Source: Eubacteriaceae bacterium (GTDB lineage Bacteria; Bacillota; Clostridia; Peptostreptococcales; Anaerovoracaceae). From it: a stretch of 64,000 bases of DNA. Positions 17,385 through 26,982 of this stretch are shown here, piece after piece; positions within the stretch are counted from its first letter, which is position 1; the number at the start of each line of letters is the position of its first letter. The translations under genes were made by a program, and so were the position numbers. Location: assembly GCA_022652985.1 (NCBI GenBank), contig JALCRY010000001.1:1-64000 (forward strand), read 5' to 3'. The notes beneath the pieces were generated by a model. It was not told the DNA's origin, did not search any database, and saw only the letters and a program-made list of their open reading frames with translations.

Positions 17385-18362
17385 ATGGATATAGACGGAC
17401 TTATACAAAATAAATATGATTCTGAAAAACTTGAAAAAGCCTTTTTGAACAACGACCGAATGGCGCTGCCGGAGGGCTTTTTTCGAGTTACTGCCGGAGT
17501 CGGAGGAGAATCATATCTCATTACCAGATATGAAAAGACTGTGTTGTACGATACCGGTATGGCATACTGCGGCGACAGGCTCACGGAAAATATACAAAAA
17601 ATACTCGGAGGCAGAACGCTGGATTATGCCGTGCTCAGTCACACGCATTATGATCATGTAGGCGCGCTGCCGTTTGTCAGAAAGGCTTTCCCGGAAGTGA
17701 CAGTGTGCGGCTCGGCGTACGGGCAGTATGTTTTTACGAGACCGGGCGCGATAAAGATGATGATGAAGCTGAGCAGGAAGGCCGAGATCATGTTCGGAGA
17801 AGAGGGACAGGATAAATGCTTTTCCGAAGGTCTTTCGATAGACAGAGCTCTCGCCGACGGCGAGGAACTCGATCTCGGCACAGATGCAGGCGGCAGAAGA
17901 GGCCGGCTGAAAGCAGCTGAATGCAAAGGGCATACCGACTGCAGCATGGCATACATGATAGAGCCTGATTCAGTAATGTTCGCGAGCGAATCGACGGGCG
18001 TGCCTGTCGGCTGGGACGGGAATGAGATCGCGATACTTAAAGGCTATGACGAGTCGATGAAATCGGCCGAAAAATGCCGAAAGCTTCATCCCGAACATAT
18101 CATCGCGCCACATTACGGCATGATCCCGGATGTATACAGGGACGCGTACTGGGATATTTACTGCTGGAATGCCGAAGATCAGAAGGAATTCGTCAGCGGA
18201 CTTCTGGAGCGCGGCATGGGTTACGACGAGATCATGAAAGAGTTCGAAAACCGGTACTGGAGCGACCGCCGCATGAAAAGCCAGCCCAAGGATGCCTTTC
18301 TGGAGAACGCGAAGAATATAGTGAAAATGTATATCATGTCGCTTTCAAAAGTGGTAAAATAG
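17385..18362 (+). CDS. MBL-fold metallo-hydrolase
   Basis: The 325-residue protein has the metallo-beta-lactamase fold. SHTHYDHVGALP gives the HxHxDH metal motif (H86, H88, D90, H91), and CKGHTDCSM and APHYGM supply later metal ligands. It resembles uncharacterised cytoplasmic MBL hydrolases rather than RNase J or glyoxalase II, because no beta-CASP domain is visible. About 100 C-terminal residues after APHYG are helical and unassigned. AGGAG precedes the ATG. The substrate is unknown. Confidence 0.8.
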   Translation: MDIDGLIQNKYDSEKLEKAFLNNDRMALPEGFFRVTAGVGGESYLITRYEKTVLYDTGMAYCGDRLTENIQKILGGRTLDYAVLSHTHYDHVGALPFVRKAFPEVTVCGSAYGQYVFTRPGAIKMMMKLSRKAEIMFGEEGQDKCFSEGLSIDRALADGEELDLGTDAGGRRGRLKAAECKGHTDCSMAYMIEPDSVMFASESTGVPVGWDGNEIAILKGYDESMKSAEKCRKLHPEHIIAPHYGMIPDVYRDAYWDIYCWNAEDQKEFVSGLLERGMGYDEIMKEFENRYWSDRRMKSQPKDAFLENAKNIVKMYIMSLSKVVK

Positions 18363-18397
18363 TTTTGCATTTTAAATAAATAGGTGGGATTAAAAGA

Positions 18398-19648
18398 ATG
18401 GTGAAAATCAAAGAACTTGATTGCGGTATCAGGGTCGCAATGGACGAAATGCCGGAGGTGCAGTCTGTATCTCTGGGTATTTGGGTACATGCCGGATCTG
18501 CATTCGAAAACAAGAGGAATGCGGGTGTTTCGCATTTTATCGAGCATATGATGTTCAAGGGCACGGAGAAGAGATCCGCGCAGCAGATCGCTCACGATGT
18601 TGATGCCATAGGCAGCCAGATGAATGCCTTCACTGGACGTGAGGCGACATGTTACTACATCAAGACACTGTCGTCAAATCTGGACAGATCGCTGGAAATA
18701 CTGCTTGACATGTTCACATCTTCCGTATTCGACGAGGGTGAAATGGACAAGGAAAGAAAAGTCATTTTCGAGGAAATGAAAATGATACGCGATACTCCGG
18801 ACGAAGACTGTCAGGATGCAGTGATAGAACAGGTTTTCCGCGGAACTCCGCTGGGAAGTTCGATAATCGGCACCGAGGCCACACTGAACGGCATCCACAG
18901 AAGCACGATCAGGAATTACATCAGCAAAGAGTACACGCGCGACAGTATCGTTGTCGCTTTTGCCGGCAATTTCGACGAGGACCATGTATGCAGTCTGGTA
19001 GAGGATGCTTTCGCGGATTTCGCGCCGAAAAAGCCGGAATACAAGTACAAAAAGGTAAAATACGAGCCGTCATTCCGTGTCAAAGTCAAGGACATCGAAC
19101 AGAGCCATATATGTATGGCTGCTAAAAGCGTGCCTGTCGGCGACAAGGATTTCTATGATTACGCTGTTTTTTCGAATATTATGGGCGGAAGTATGAGTTC
19201 GCGGCTTTTCCAGAGCATACGCGAGCAGAAAGGGCTTGCCTATACTGTATATTCGATGAACAGTTCTTTTTCGAAAGACGGATATTTCAATATATATGCC
19301 GGCGTGAGCCATGATAAGATCACAGAAGCCGTGAACGGAATATGTGAGGAGCTGAGGAAGTTCAAAAAGTCGGGAGTGTCTGACGAAGAGCTTTCAAAGG
19401 CGAAGGAACAGCTCAAGAGCGGATATATCTTCGGACTGGAGAGCGTGAATTCAAGGATGTTCCAGGTCGGCAAGGATGCCACAGTCCAGAACAGGATCTA
19501 TACGCAGGAAGAAATTATAGAAGGTGTTGATGCTGTTACTCATGAAGATCTGGCAAGAGTGGCAAGAAAATTGTGTGACTGCAGCAGATACAGTGCTGTT
19601 GCTGTAACAAATAAAAGAATACCATTAAGGAGAATAGTTCAGGGATGA
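18398..19648 (+). CDS. M16 family zinc peptidase (MlpA/YmxG type)
   Basis: The 416-residue protein carries the inverted zinc motif HFIEH (H46, E49, H50), followed by MMFKGTEKRSA, and the downstream glutamate region VIFEEMKMIRDTPDE. Both halves of the pitrilysin fold are present, so it is the catalytic rather than the inactive subunit. Relatives in Bacillus lie next to dut, as here, where the ATG of dut overlaps the stop by 4 bases. It probably degrades peptides or processes proteins; its substrate is not known. Confidence 0.87.
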   Translation: MVKIKELDCGIRVAMDEMPEVQSVSLGIWVHAGSAFENKRNAGVSHFIEHMMFKGTEKRSAQQIAHDVDAIGSQMNAFTGREATCYYIKTLSSNLDRSLEILLDMFTSSVFDEGEMDKERKVIFEEMKMIRDTPDEDCQDAVIEQVFRGTPLGSSIIGTEATLNGIHRSTIRNYISKEYTRDSIVVAFAGNFDEDHVCSLVEDAFADFAPKKPEYKYKKVKYEPSFRVKVKDIEQSHICMAAKSVPVGDKDFYDYAVFSNIMGGSMSSRLFQSIREQKGLAYTVYSMNSSFSKDGYFNIYAGVSHDKITEAVNGICEELRKFKKSGVSDEELSKAKEQLKSGYIFGLESVNSRMFQVGKDATVQNRIYTQEEIIEGVDAVTHEDLARVARKLCDCSRYSAVAVTNKRIPLRRIVQG

Positions 19649-20073
19649 AAATCAGAATGATAAGCAGGAGCGGCGTTATGCCCTCATACGAGACTAGCGG
19701 TTCGGCGGGAATGGATCTGAGAGCGATGCTTGATGGACCTGTCACACTGGGACCGGGAGAGCGCGGACTGATACCGACAGGCCTGTTCATGGAGCTTCCT
19801 GAAGGATATGAAGCACAGATAAGAGCCAGAAGCGGTCTGGCTGTCAAGCACGGCATCGGTCTGACAAACGGCGTGGGAACTATCGACAGCGACTACAGAG
19901 GCGAGATCAAGATCGCGCTGATAAACTGGGGAAGCGAAGACTTCACAGTAAATGACGGAGACAGAGTTGCTCAGATGGTCATTGCAAAATATGAAAGAGC
20001 AGAACCGGAGAAAGTCGATTCGCTGGAAGATACGGAAAGATCCGACGGCGGATTCGGTCATACCGGAATATAG
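19645..20073 (+). CDS. dut: dUTP diphosphatase
   Basis: The 142-residue trimeric dUTPase removes dUTP, giving dUMP and pyrophosphate. All five motifs are visible: SAGMDLRA, ARSGLAVKHG, GTIDSDYRGEI, GDRVAQMVI and the C-terminal RSDGGFGHTG arm that closes the active site. It starts within the stop of the M16 gene (ATGA), indicating translational coupling. Confidence 0.94.
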   Translation: MKIRMISRSGVMPSYETSGSAGMDLRAMLDGPVTLGPGERGLIPTGLFMELPEGYEAQIRARSGLAVKHGIGLTNGVGTIDSDYRGEIKIALINWGSEDFTVNDGDRVAQMVIAKYERAEPEKVDSLEDTERSDGGFGHTGI

Positions 20074-20093
20074 GCACATAAGGAGAAAGTGTT

Positions 20094-20720
20094 ATGAGTC
20101 AGAGAACAAAGAAGAAGGAAGATATCTTCTATACGCTTTTTATCGATTTCGCCGCAAAGATCAAGGAGGCCGGCGAGGCTTTCGTGGATATCTGCACGAA
20201 ATATGAAGATGTAGAAGATAAGATCGCCAATATGAAAGTACTGGAGACAGAATGTGATATGGAGGCGCACAAGATACTGAAGAGCCTTCACGAGTCATTT
20301 ATCACTCCGTTCGACAGAGAAGATATTTATTCGATAACCAGACAGATGGACGAAGTCGTCGACTGCATGGAAGAAGTATCGAACAGATTCCTCGTATTCA
20401 ATATTGCGGAGATGAGGCCGGAAGCGAAGGACCTTGCAGAAACCGCTCTGCAGGCCATCTGTGAGCTGGAAACGCTTTTCATGCATCTGAGCGAGCTGAA
20501 GCGCAACTCGATAGCAATGGAACAGATCATCGAAGTCAACAGAATCGAGAATGAAGGCGACCTTATTTTCAGAAGAGCGTTGTGGAACCTGTTCCGAGAT
20601 GAAAAGGATCCTATCGAGCTGATCAAATGGAAGCATTTGTTCGAGCAGATGGAGGAATCCATCGATAAATGTGAAAATGTTGCAAACATACTGGAAGGCG
20701 TGGTAATGAAATATGCTTAG
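20094..20720 (+). CDS. DUF47 (PhoU-like) partner of the phosphate transporter
   Basis: The 208-residue helical protein belongs to the DUF47/PhoU-like family. Its FAAKIKEAGEAFVDIC start, the FITPFDREDIYSI signature and acidic helices are typical. It overlaps the Pit transporter gene by 8 bases, the usual arrangement. Members are thought to modulate low-affinity phosphate uptake from the cytoplasmic face. AAGGAG precedes the ATG. Confidence 0.88.
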   Translation: MSQRTKKKEDIFYTLFIDFAAKIKEAGEAFVDICTKYEDVEDKIANMKVLETECDMEAHKILKSLHESFITPFDREDIYSITRQMDEVVDCMEEVSNRFLVFNIAEMRPEAKDLAETALQAICELETLFMHLSELKRNSIAMEQIIEVNRIENEGDLIFRRALWNLFRDEKDPIELIKWKHLFEQMEESIDKCENVANILEGVVMKYA

Positions 20721-21705
20721 CGGCATAATGATAGGTGTAATAAGCGTTGCTTTCCTTTTTAATTTCATTTCGGGCTTTCATGATACTGCAAATGCCATTG
20801 CAACAGCCGTATACACGAAGGCGCTGACTCCTGACAAAGCGATCCTTCTTGCGGCAGTAATGAATCTGATCGGCGCCATGGTAAGTGAAAAGGTCGCAAT
20901 GACGATTTCGAACGGGCTGGTCAGTGTCGCACTGGCGCAGCACGTTATTCTTGCCGCGCTGATAGGAGCAGTGATCTGGAACCTGATAACATGGTGGCTG
21001 GCGATACCGAGCAGTTCATCTCATGCCCTGATAGGAAGCCTTATAGGCGCGACAATGGTTTATACCCGTTCAGGAGATGCGATCCTCTGGGGCGGATTCA
21101 TCCGTAAAGTTGTGATACCGCTTTTCACTTCGCCGCTGATAGGATTCCTCATCGGCTATGTGTTTATGAAAATCGTTTTCATGGTTTTCGCGAACTGGTC
21201 GCAGAATAAAGTCAACAAAACATTCCTGAAGGCGCAGATATTTTCTTCTGCGCTTGTAGCTTATTCGCACGGCAATAACGATGCCCAGAAAACGATGGGA
21301 ATAATAACACTGGCGCTGATAAGCGGAGGCATTCTGGATCCTTCATCGGGAGTGCCGCTGTGGGTAAAAGTGGCCTGCGCCGCAACCATGGCGCTGGGTA
21401 CATTTACAGGCGGCAAGAGAATAATGAAAACAATGGGCGGAGGCATGACAAAGCTCGAACCTGCAAGCGGGTTTGTGGCTCAGACTGCATCTGCATTGGT
21501 AATAGAACTGATGACATTTTTCGGGATACCGGTCAGCACGACGCAGGTCATCACGACATCGATCATGGGTGCCGGCAGTGCCAAAAGAGTATCATCGGTA
21601 AAATGGGGAATTGCAAGAAACATACTTTTCGCGTGGGTGATAACTCTTCCTGTGTCAATGGCGTTCGGCGGAGCAGTATGCTGGATAGTGGATATGTTTG
21701 TTTGA
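20713..21705 (+). CDS. pit: Inorganic phosphate transporter, PiT family
   Basis: The 330-residue integral membrane protein has two PiT signature repeats: SGFHDTANAIATAV near residue 15 and YSHGNNDAQKTMG near 185. About ten membrane segments surround them. It imports phosphate with a cation. The DUF47 gene lies directly upstream with overlap. The pair interrupts the two dNTP-cleaning genes dut and dgt. Confidence 0.92.
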   Translation: MLSGIMIGVISVAFLFNFISGFHDTANAIATAVYTKALTPDKAILLAAVMNLIGAMVSEKVAMTISNGLVSVALAQHVILAALIGAVIWNLITWWLAIPSSSSHALIGSLIGATMVYTRSGDAILWGGFIRKVVIPLFTSPLIGFLIGYVFMKIVFMVFANWSQNKVNKTFLKAQIFSSALVAYSHGNNDAQKTMGIITLALISGGILDPSSGVPLWVKVACAATMALGTFTGGKRIMKTMGGGMTKLEPASGFVAQTASALVIELMTFFGIPVSTTQVITTSIMGAGSAKRVSSVKWGIARNILFAWVITLPVSMAFGGAVCWIVDMFV

Positions 21706-21716
21706 GGTATTGAATC

Positions 21717-22766
21717 ATGTTGACAAGAGAGGATTTAGAGAAAAGAGAAGAAGAAACTTTTTCCGCATACGCATGCAGGGCTTCTGAAACAAGAGGCAGA
21801 GATATTCCGGAGGAAAAATGTGAATACAGGACTGATTTCCAGCGCGACCGCGACAGGATAATCTATTCGAAGGCATTCCGGAGACTGATGCATAAAACGC
21901 AGGTCTTCATAGCGCCTGAAGGAGATCATTTCCGCACCCGGCTCACGCATACTCTTGAAGTTTCTCATATTTCCAGGACCGTCGCCAGGGCTCTTTCCCT
22001 GAACGAAGATCTGACAGAAGCAATAGCTCTCGGGCATGATCTGGGACACACGCCTTTCGGACATAACGGTGAAAAGATCCTCGATGAAATACACCCGGGC
22101 GGATTCAAACACAACGAACAGAGCCTCAGGGTAGTTGAGGTGCTTGAGCATTACAACGGCAGACCCGGAATGAACCTTACTGCAGAAGTGCGCGACGGCA
22201 TACTGAACCATACGGGGGAAGGCGTGCCTTATACAGAAGAAGGACAGATCGTGAAAATATGCGACCGCGTCGCGTACATCAATCACGATATCGACGATGC
22301 TATCAGAGCAGGAGTGATTTCGGGAGACGATCTTCCGCAGTCCTGCGTCGATTATCTCGGCAGCACGCACAGTGCCAGGATAAATACGCTCGTTACAGAT
22401 CTCATCAGAATGAGTGACGGAAAAGATACAATAAGGATGAGCTCTGAGGCTGCCGAATATATGAACAGACTAAGGGAGTTTATGTTTGAAAATGTCTATC
22501 TGAATCCGGGAGTCAAAAAGGCGGAAGAACTCGCGAAAGTCGAAGAAGTGATCGTTTCTCTGTATAACTACTATCTGAAACGGCCTGAAAAACTCCCGAA
22601 AGAGCAGCGCGACATGGAACTCGAGTATGATACCCATGTTCTGGTCAAGGATTTCGTCGCAGGCATGACCGACAGATATGCCATGAATCTGTATTATGAG
22701 ATATTCAGGCCGGAACGCAGGAATGCATTCAGAAAAAGCGAAAAGAGTCATCGCCGGGGAAGATAA
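21717..22766 (+). CDS. dgt: dGTPase-like HD triphosphohydrolase
   Basis: The 349-residue protein belongs to the deoxyguanosinetriphosphate triphosphohydrolase-like HD family. RTRLTHTLEVSHISR provides the first histidine, and LGHDLGHTPFGHNGE holds the HD pair H107/D108. It should hydrolyse dGTP or other dNTPs to nucleoside and triphosphate. Synteny just upstream of dnaG and rpoD is common in Firmicutes. The true nucleotide preference of this shorter class varies. Confidence 0.88.
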   Translation: MLTREDLEKREEETFSAYACRASETRGRDIPEEKCEYRTDFQRDRDRIIYSKAFRRLMHKTQVFIAPEGDHFRTRLTHTLEVSHISRTVARALSLNEDLTEAIALGHDLGHTPFGHNGEKILDEIHPGGFKHNEQSLRVVEVLEHYNGRPGMNLTAEVRDGILNHTGEGVPYTEEGQIVKICDRVAYINHDIDDAIRAGVISGDDLPQSCVDYLGSTHSARINTLVTDLIRMSDGKDTIRMSSEAAEYMNRLREFMFENVYLNPGVKKAEELAKVEEVIVSLYNYYLKRPEKLPKEQRDMELEYDTHVLVKDFVAGMTDRYAMNLYYEIFRPERRNAFRKSEKSHRRGR

Positions 22767-22844
22767 CCGGGAAATTTAATATGAACAGGGATCGGCGGCA
22801 GTTTCAGTTTCTGAAAATGCACGCCGGTTTTTACTTGTCCCGGG

Positions 22845-22876
22845 TATTGTGCCGGATCGCGGATATTGTGCCGGAT
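22845..22876 (+). repeat. 13-base direct repeat upstream of dnaG
   Basis: TATTGTGCCGGAT occurs twice, at 22845-22857 and 22864-22876, 19 bases start to start, so both copies face nearly the same side of the helix. The surrounding 230 bases between dgt and dnaG hold no gene that I can support. Two sites for one DNA-binding protein is the simplest reading. Confidence 0.6.
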
Positions 22877-22929
22877 AACAAGAGATAAGACGGTTTGCCG
22901 GTCAGGTAAGCAGTAGAATTTACTTTGAC

Positions 22930-22961
22930 AAAAATATCCAAAAATATCCAAAAACTTTTTT
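22930..22961 (+). promoter_or_regulatory. Phased A-tracts (bent DNA) before dnaG
   Basis: Three AAAAA tracts start at 22930, 22940 and 22950, exactly 10 bases apart, as part of a tandem AAAAATATCC repeat. A T6 tract follows. Such phasing produces intrinsic curvature and can act as an UP element or a site for nucleoid proteins. A TTGACA at 22925-22930 abuts it, but no matching -10 lies at 17 bases. Confidence 0.55.
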
Positions 22962-22996
22962 CAAGTAAAGCCGTTATTTTTGTCGTATATAAAAGT

Positions 22997-24736
22997 ATGA
23001 GAGATAATACTATCGACGAAATAAAAAACAGATGCGACATAGTAGACATCATAGGGAGGGTCGTTTCGCTTAAAAAGACAGGGTCCAATTTTAAAGGGCT
23101 GTGTCCTTTTCATAATGAAAAGACACCATCTTTTGTGGTATCGGAAGACAAGCAGATATTCACGTGTTTCGGATGCGGGGCCACCGGAGATGTGATATCT
23201 TTCGTTCAGAAATACGACAATCTCGAATTCATGGAAGCAGTGGAAAAGCTGGCTGCGGAGTGCGGAGTGACGATCGACAATGATTACGACGGTGATTCCG
23301 GCGAACGCGAAATGCTTTATAAGATCAACCGCGAGGCTGCTAAATATTTTTACATGTCCTTCAGATCGGGAGAAAATCCCGGGAAGAAATATATGGAAAA
23401 GCGCGGCATCAGCGAAGAGATACTGAAAAAGTTCGGTATCGGCTATGCCGACGACAGGTGGGAAAGTCTGTTCGATTATCTGACAGGACTGGGATTTCCG
23501 GCAGAAAAAATGATAAAACTGGGCTTGATTTCACAGTCTAAGGGTAAATACTATGACAAGTACAGAAACAGAGTCATGTTTCCCATCATCAATACGAGCG
23601 GCAAGGTCATCGGATTCGGAGGGCGCGCGATAGGAGATGCGATGCCGAAGTATCTCAATTCGCAGGAGTCTTCGATATTCATGAAGAAGAATAATCTTTA
23701 CGGACTGAATCTGACGAGACAGGAGATCAGCAAAGAAAACTGCGCGATCCTTGTCGAGGGCTATATGGATGTTATCGGACTTTATCAGGGCGGCGTCAGA
23801 AATGTGTCCGCATCGCTGGGAACTGCACTGACGGAAAATCAGGCCAAGCTTCTGACGAGATATACAAAAAATGTTGTACTCTCATATGACGCGGACGATG
23901 CGGGAAGAGCGGCGGCGCTGAGAGGAATAGAAATACTCAACAACCAGAAATGCCGGGTGAAAGTGCTGCATGTAACTGACGGTAAGGATCCGGACGAGTT
24001 CATAAAGAAGCAGGGCAGGAATGAGTTCCTGAAGCTAGTAGACGGAGCACTTCCGTATGCGGATTACAGAATAGCATCCGCTGCGCGCAAATATGATACT
24101 GATACTGCCGAAGGCCGGCTGGATTTCATAAAGGAGGCCGTGGCGGTGCTGCGTTCTCTGAGTCCTGTCGAGGCGGATATGTATGTAAAAAAACTGGCGG
24201 CCGACTATGATATTTCGGAGGGAGCCATCAGATCGGAAATGGCTCTGGGAGCTGAGAAAACGATGCCGGAGCACAGGCACAGCAGCACCGAGGAAACAGC
24301 TGCCAAGCCGCTGACTGCTATCGAAAAGAATCTGATAAAGATATTGATAACAGAAAGCAGATATCTGGAAAAACGGGCGGATTTTGATGGATATATGACA
24401 AATCCGCTGTGCAGGAACATTTTGTCCGCAATGGAGAAGATGTACAGCAGAGACAGTGAGTTCGATACGGGAGAGCTTATGGCGGGTCTTGATGATGATT
24501 CCGCAGAGGCGCTCCGCGACATCGATGAAAACGTTTTGCCTGTGGGAGACGGTGCGAAAGCATACGCGGACTGTATTGCAGGCATGAAAATAGATTACCT
24601 TCAGAAAAAGGAAAAATTGCTGATAGATAAAATAGCAATGGCCGAAGGTATGGATGAATCAGTTATGAACGAACTCATGCTCGAAAAGATGAATACGAGC
24701 AAAGAGATCGATACAATTAGAAAGAGGGGTAAGTAA
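22997..24736 (+). CDS. dnaG: DNA primase
   Basis: The 579-residue protein makes RNA primers for replication. The CHC2 zinc ribbon is C36, H39, C57, C60 ([13 protein letters not shown] and [11 protein letters not shown]). The Toprim core has [11 protein letters not shown] and [11 protein letters not shown]. The C-terminal 150 residues should bind the replicative helicase. The ATG at 22997 gives the standard start for the family. No clear ribosome site precedes it, which is unusual here and suggests low or controlled translation. rpoD follows directly, forming the classic primase-sigma pair. Confidence 0.93.
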   Translation: MRDNTIDEIKNRCDIVDIIGRVVSLKKTGSNFKGLCPFHNEKTPSFVVSEDKQIFTCFGCGATGDVISFVQKYDNLEFMEAVEKLAAECGVTIDNDYDGDSGEREMLYKINREAAKYFYMSFRSGENPGKKYMEKRGISEEILKKFGIGYADDRWESLFDYLTGLGFPAEKMIKLGLISQSKGKYYDKYRNRVMFPIINTSGKVIGFGGRAIGDAMPKYLNSQESSIFMKKNNLYGLNLTRQEISKENCAILVEGYMDVIGLYQGGVRNVSASLGTALTENQAKLLTRYTKNVVLSYDADDAGRAAALRGIEILNNQKCRVKVLHVTDGKDPDEFIKKQGRNEFLKLVDGALPYADYRIASAARKYDTDTAEGRLDFIKEAVAVLRSLSPVEADMYVKKLAADYDISEGAIRSEMALGAEKTMPEHRHSSTEETAAKPLTAIEKNLIKILITESRYLEKRADFDGYMTNPLCRNILSAMEKMYSRDSEFDTGELMAGLDDDSAEALRDIDENVLPVGDGAKAYADCIAGMKIDYLQKKEKLLIDKIAMAEGMDESVMNELMLEKMNTSKEIDTIRKRGK

Positions 24737-24737
24737 T

Positions 24738-26153
24738 TTGAGCGATACTGCCACAAAGAAGACAACTACAGCTAAGACGTCCGAAGCGGGAAAAGAGACT
24801 GCAGCGAAAAAGCCGGCTGCGAAGAAAGCGGAGGCCGCAAAAAAACCGGCCGCAGCGAAAAACACGGCTGAAAAAAAAGAAACGAAGAAAGCGCCTGCGG
24901 GCAAACCGGCGGCCAAAAAGGCCGCACCGGAAAAGAAAACGGCGAAGGCTCCTGCCAAAGCCGGTGAAGCTAAGGGCACGAAGAAAAAAGATCAGAAAGA
25001 AAAGGCCGCCGAGGTGCAGGGAGAAGAGATGCTGAGCATCGGCGAATATGTTCTTCTGCTCAAGAAGAAAGCCAAAAAGAAGCAGATCTCATATGAAGAG
25101 ATAGGCAAGGAACTCGATTCCGTTGATCTGGACAAGGATCAGATGGATGAGATATATGAAGGTCTGATGTCGCTCGATATTGAAATCGTATCCGAGGAAG
25201 AACCGGACGAATTCGAGCTCGACGATATAGAGGATGATGATGAGGACGAAGATGATGTCGTCAAATCGGCGAAGGAAAACAATGAAAAAGAGATAGATCT
25301 GGAAAGTGCTATTTCCAAAACTGTGGCCGTTGACGATCCTGTAAGGATGTACCTCAAAGAAATCGGCAAAGTTCCGCTTCTGACGGCAGAAGAGGAGATC
25401 GAGCTTGCCAAGAGGATGGAAGAGGGCGATGAGGAAGCCAAGCAGAAGCTGTGCGAAGCGAACCTCAGACTTGTTGTTAGTATCGCGAAAAGGTATGTCG
25501 GCAGAGGGATGCTGTTTCTTGATCTGATACAGGAAGGCAATCTCGGACTGATCAAAGCTGTCGACAAGTTCAACTGGCGCAAGGGTTTCAAATTCTCTAC
25601 ATATGCGACATGGTGGATCAGACAGGCGATAACAAGATCTATTGCCGATCAGGCGAGAACGATCAGGATACCTGTCCATATGGTCGAAACGATCAACAAG
25701 CTCATGCGTATCCAGAGGCAGCTGCTGCAGGAATACGGCCGCGAGCCGACGCCTGAAGAAATTGCAGCTGAAATGGATATTACTGTGGAAAAGGTGCGTG
25801 AGATAATCAAGATCGCGCAGGAGCCTGTTTCGCTGGAAACTCCTATAGGCGAAGAAGAAGATTCACATCTCGGAGACTTTATTCCTGACGATGATGTGCC
25901 TGCACCGGCTGAAGCAGCTGCCTTTTCCATGCTGAAGGAACAGCTCGTTGAAGTGCTTGATACGCTGACAGAGAGAGAACAGAAAGTGCTCAAACTCAGA
26001 TTCGGCCTGGAAGATGGACGTGCTAGGACGCTGGAAGAGGTCGGCAAGCAGTTCGATGTTACCAGAGAGAGAATCAGACAGATCGAGGCCAAAGCGCTGA
26101 GAAAACTCAGACATCCGAGCAGGAGCAAGAAACTCAAGGATTATCTGGAGTAA
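24738..26153 (+). CDS. rpoD: Primary sigma factor RpoD/SigA with Lys/Ala-rich N-terminal extension
   Basis: The 471-residue protein starts with TTG at 24738 behind AGAGGGG. Residues about 5-97 are a low-complexity Lys/Ala/Pro tract resembling histone H1 tails ([18 protein letters not shown]). Region 1.1 begins near M98 (MLSIGEYV), followed by an acidic linker (about 153-175). Region 1.2/2 starts near 199 ([16 protein letters not shown]), region 2.4 carries [15 protein letters not shown], and region 4.2 has [18 protein letters not shown]. It directs RNA polymerase to housekeeping promoters. The basic tail is not part of a standard sigma factor of about 370 residues. Confidence 0.94.
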   Translation: MSDTATKKTTTAKTSEAGKETAAKKPAAKKAEAAKKPAAAKNTAEKKETKKAPAGKPAAKKAAPEKKTAKAPAKAGEAKGTKKKDQKEKAAEVQGEEMLSIGEYVLLLKKKAKKKQISYEEIGKELDSVDLDKDQMDEIYEGLMSLDIEIVSEEEPDEFELDDIEDDDEDEDDVVKSAKENNEKEIDLESAISKTVAVDDPVRMYLKEIGKVPLLTAEEEIELAKRMEEGDEEAKQKLCEANLRLVVSIAKRYVGRGMLFLDLIQEGNLGLIKAVDKFNWRKGFKFSTYATWWIRQAITRSIADQARTIRIPVHMVETINKLMRIQRQLLQEYGREPTPEEIAAEMDITVEKVREIIKIAQEPVSLETPIGEEEDSHLGDFIPDDDVPAPAEAAAFSMLKEQLVEVLDTLTEREQKVLKLRFGLEDGRARTLEEVGKQFDVTRERIRQIEAKALRKLRHPSRSKKLKDYLE

Positions 26154-26156
26154 TAA

Positions 26157-26966
26157 ATGGTAGAACTTACTAACAGACTTAAAACGATGGCATTAGAGAT
26201 ATATTCAGGAGAAACCATGGCGGATATAGGTACCGATCATGGTTTTCTTCCTATTTTCCTGAAACAGTGCGGCATGTGCCCGAAAGTCATTCTGACTGAT
26301 CTGAGTGAAGGATCTCTGCAGAAAGCACGCGACAATGCGGCTGCCGCGGCGCCTGATCTGGAATTTGATTTCAGGCTGGGAAGCGGACTCGAAGTTATCG
26401 GAGAAGAAGAAGTGGATGATATAGTTATCGCCGGCATGGGCAGCGAACTGATGATAGACATGTTCGAGAAAGACCTGCATAAGACGAAAACGTTCAAGAA
26501 ATTTATATTACAGCCGCGGAGCAAAACCGGGGTGCTGAGGCACTGGCTCGACTCGAACGGTTTCGCAATCGCCCAGGAAAGCCTGGTAGAGGAAGGACCG
26601 AGGATATGCGTGATCATTACTGCAGTCCCGCTCGTATATGAAGGCGAGGATAAAGAAGGCGCTGAAAGGACAGCTTCGAGCTACGGCGAGATCACAGCTG
26701 TTCCGGAAGAGATAACCGAAGGGTTTTCGGAACCGGTGAGACTGAAAGAGGAACCGGCAGATTCGGTCAAATGGGATATGCCGTACTGGACGCAGGACAG
26801 CGAGGACGAGCTTACGGAGGAATACATCAGAAGAAAACTCGCGCAGGAAAATACCAGGCTGGCCGGACTTTCACAGGGCAGGGTTGTAGACGCGGCGGAA
26901 TTTGAAAAAGTCAGGAACGGGATCAGATATCTGAAGGAACTGCTGGACCCATTCTATGACGACTGA
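26157..26966 (+). CDS. trmK: tRNA m1A22 methyltransferase TrmK
   Basis: The 269-residue SAM-dependent methyltransferase modifies adenosine 22 of tRNA. MADIGTDHGFLPIFL is the SAM-binding loop typical of TrmK/YqfN, and VIAGMGSELM is motif IV. The C-terminus forms a helical region suited to tRNA contact. An acidic insert lies at about 160-225. The position 3 bases after rpoD and before yqfO matches Bacillus synteny, which supports the assignment. Confidence 0.88.
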   Translation: MVELTNRLKTMALEIYSGETMADIGTDHGFLPIFLKQCGMCPKVILTDLSEGSLQKARDNAAAAAPDLEFDFRLGSGLEVIGEEEVDDIVIAGMGSELMIDMFEKDLHKTKTFKKFILQPRSKTGVLRHWLDSNGFAIAQESLVEEGPRICVIITAVPLVYEGEDKEGAERTASSYGEITAVPEEITEGFSEPVRLKEEPADSVKWDMPYWTQDSEDELTEEYIRRKLAQENTRLAGLSQGRVVDAAEFEKVRNGIRYLKELLDPFYDD

Positions 26967-26982
26967 TCAGCGGGAGAAACAG

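Noticed and set aside
22925-22953. TTGACA as the -35 of a dnaG promoter
   Set aside because: Seventeen bases downstream the sequence is CCAAAA, not a -10 element.
24659-24979. Ala/Phe-rich small membrane-like protein on the minus strand
   Set aside because: It is only the complement of the Lys/Ala-rich rpoD tail.
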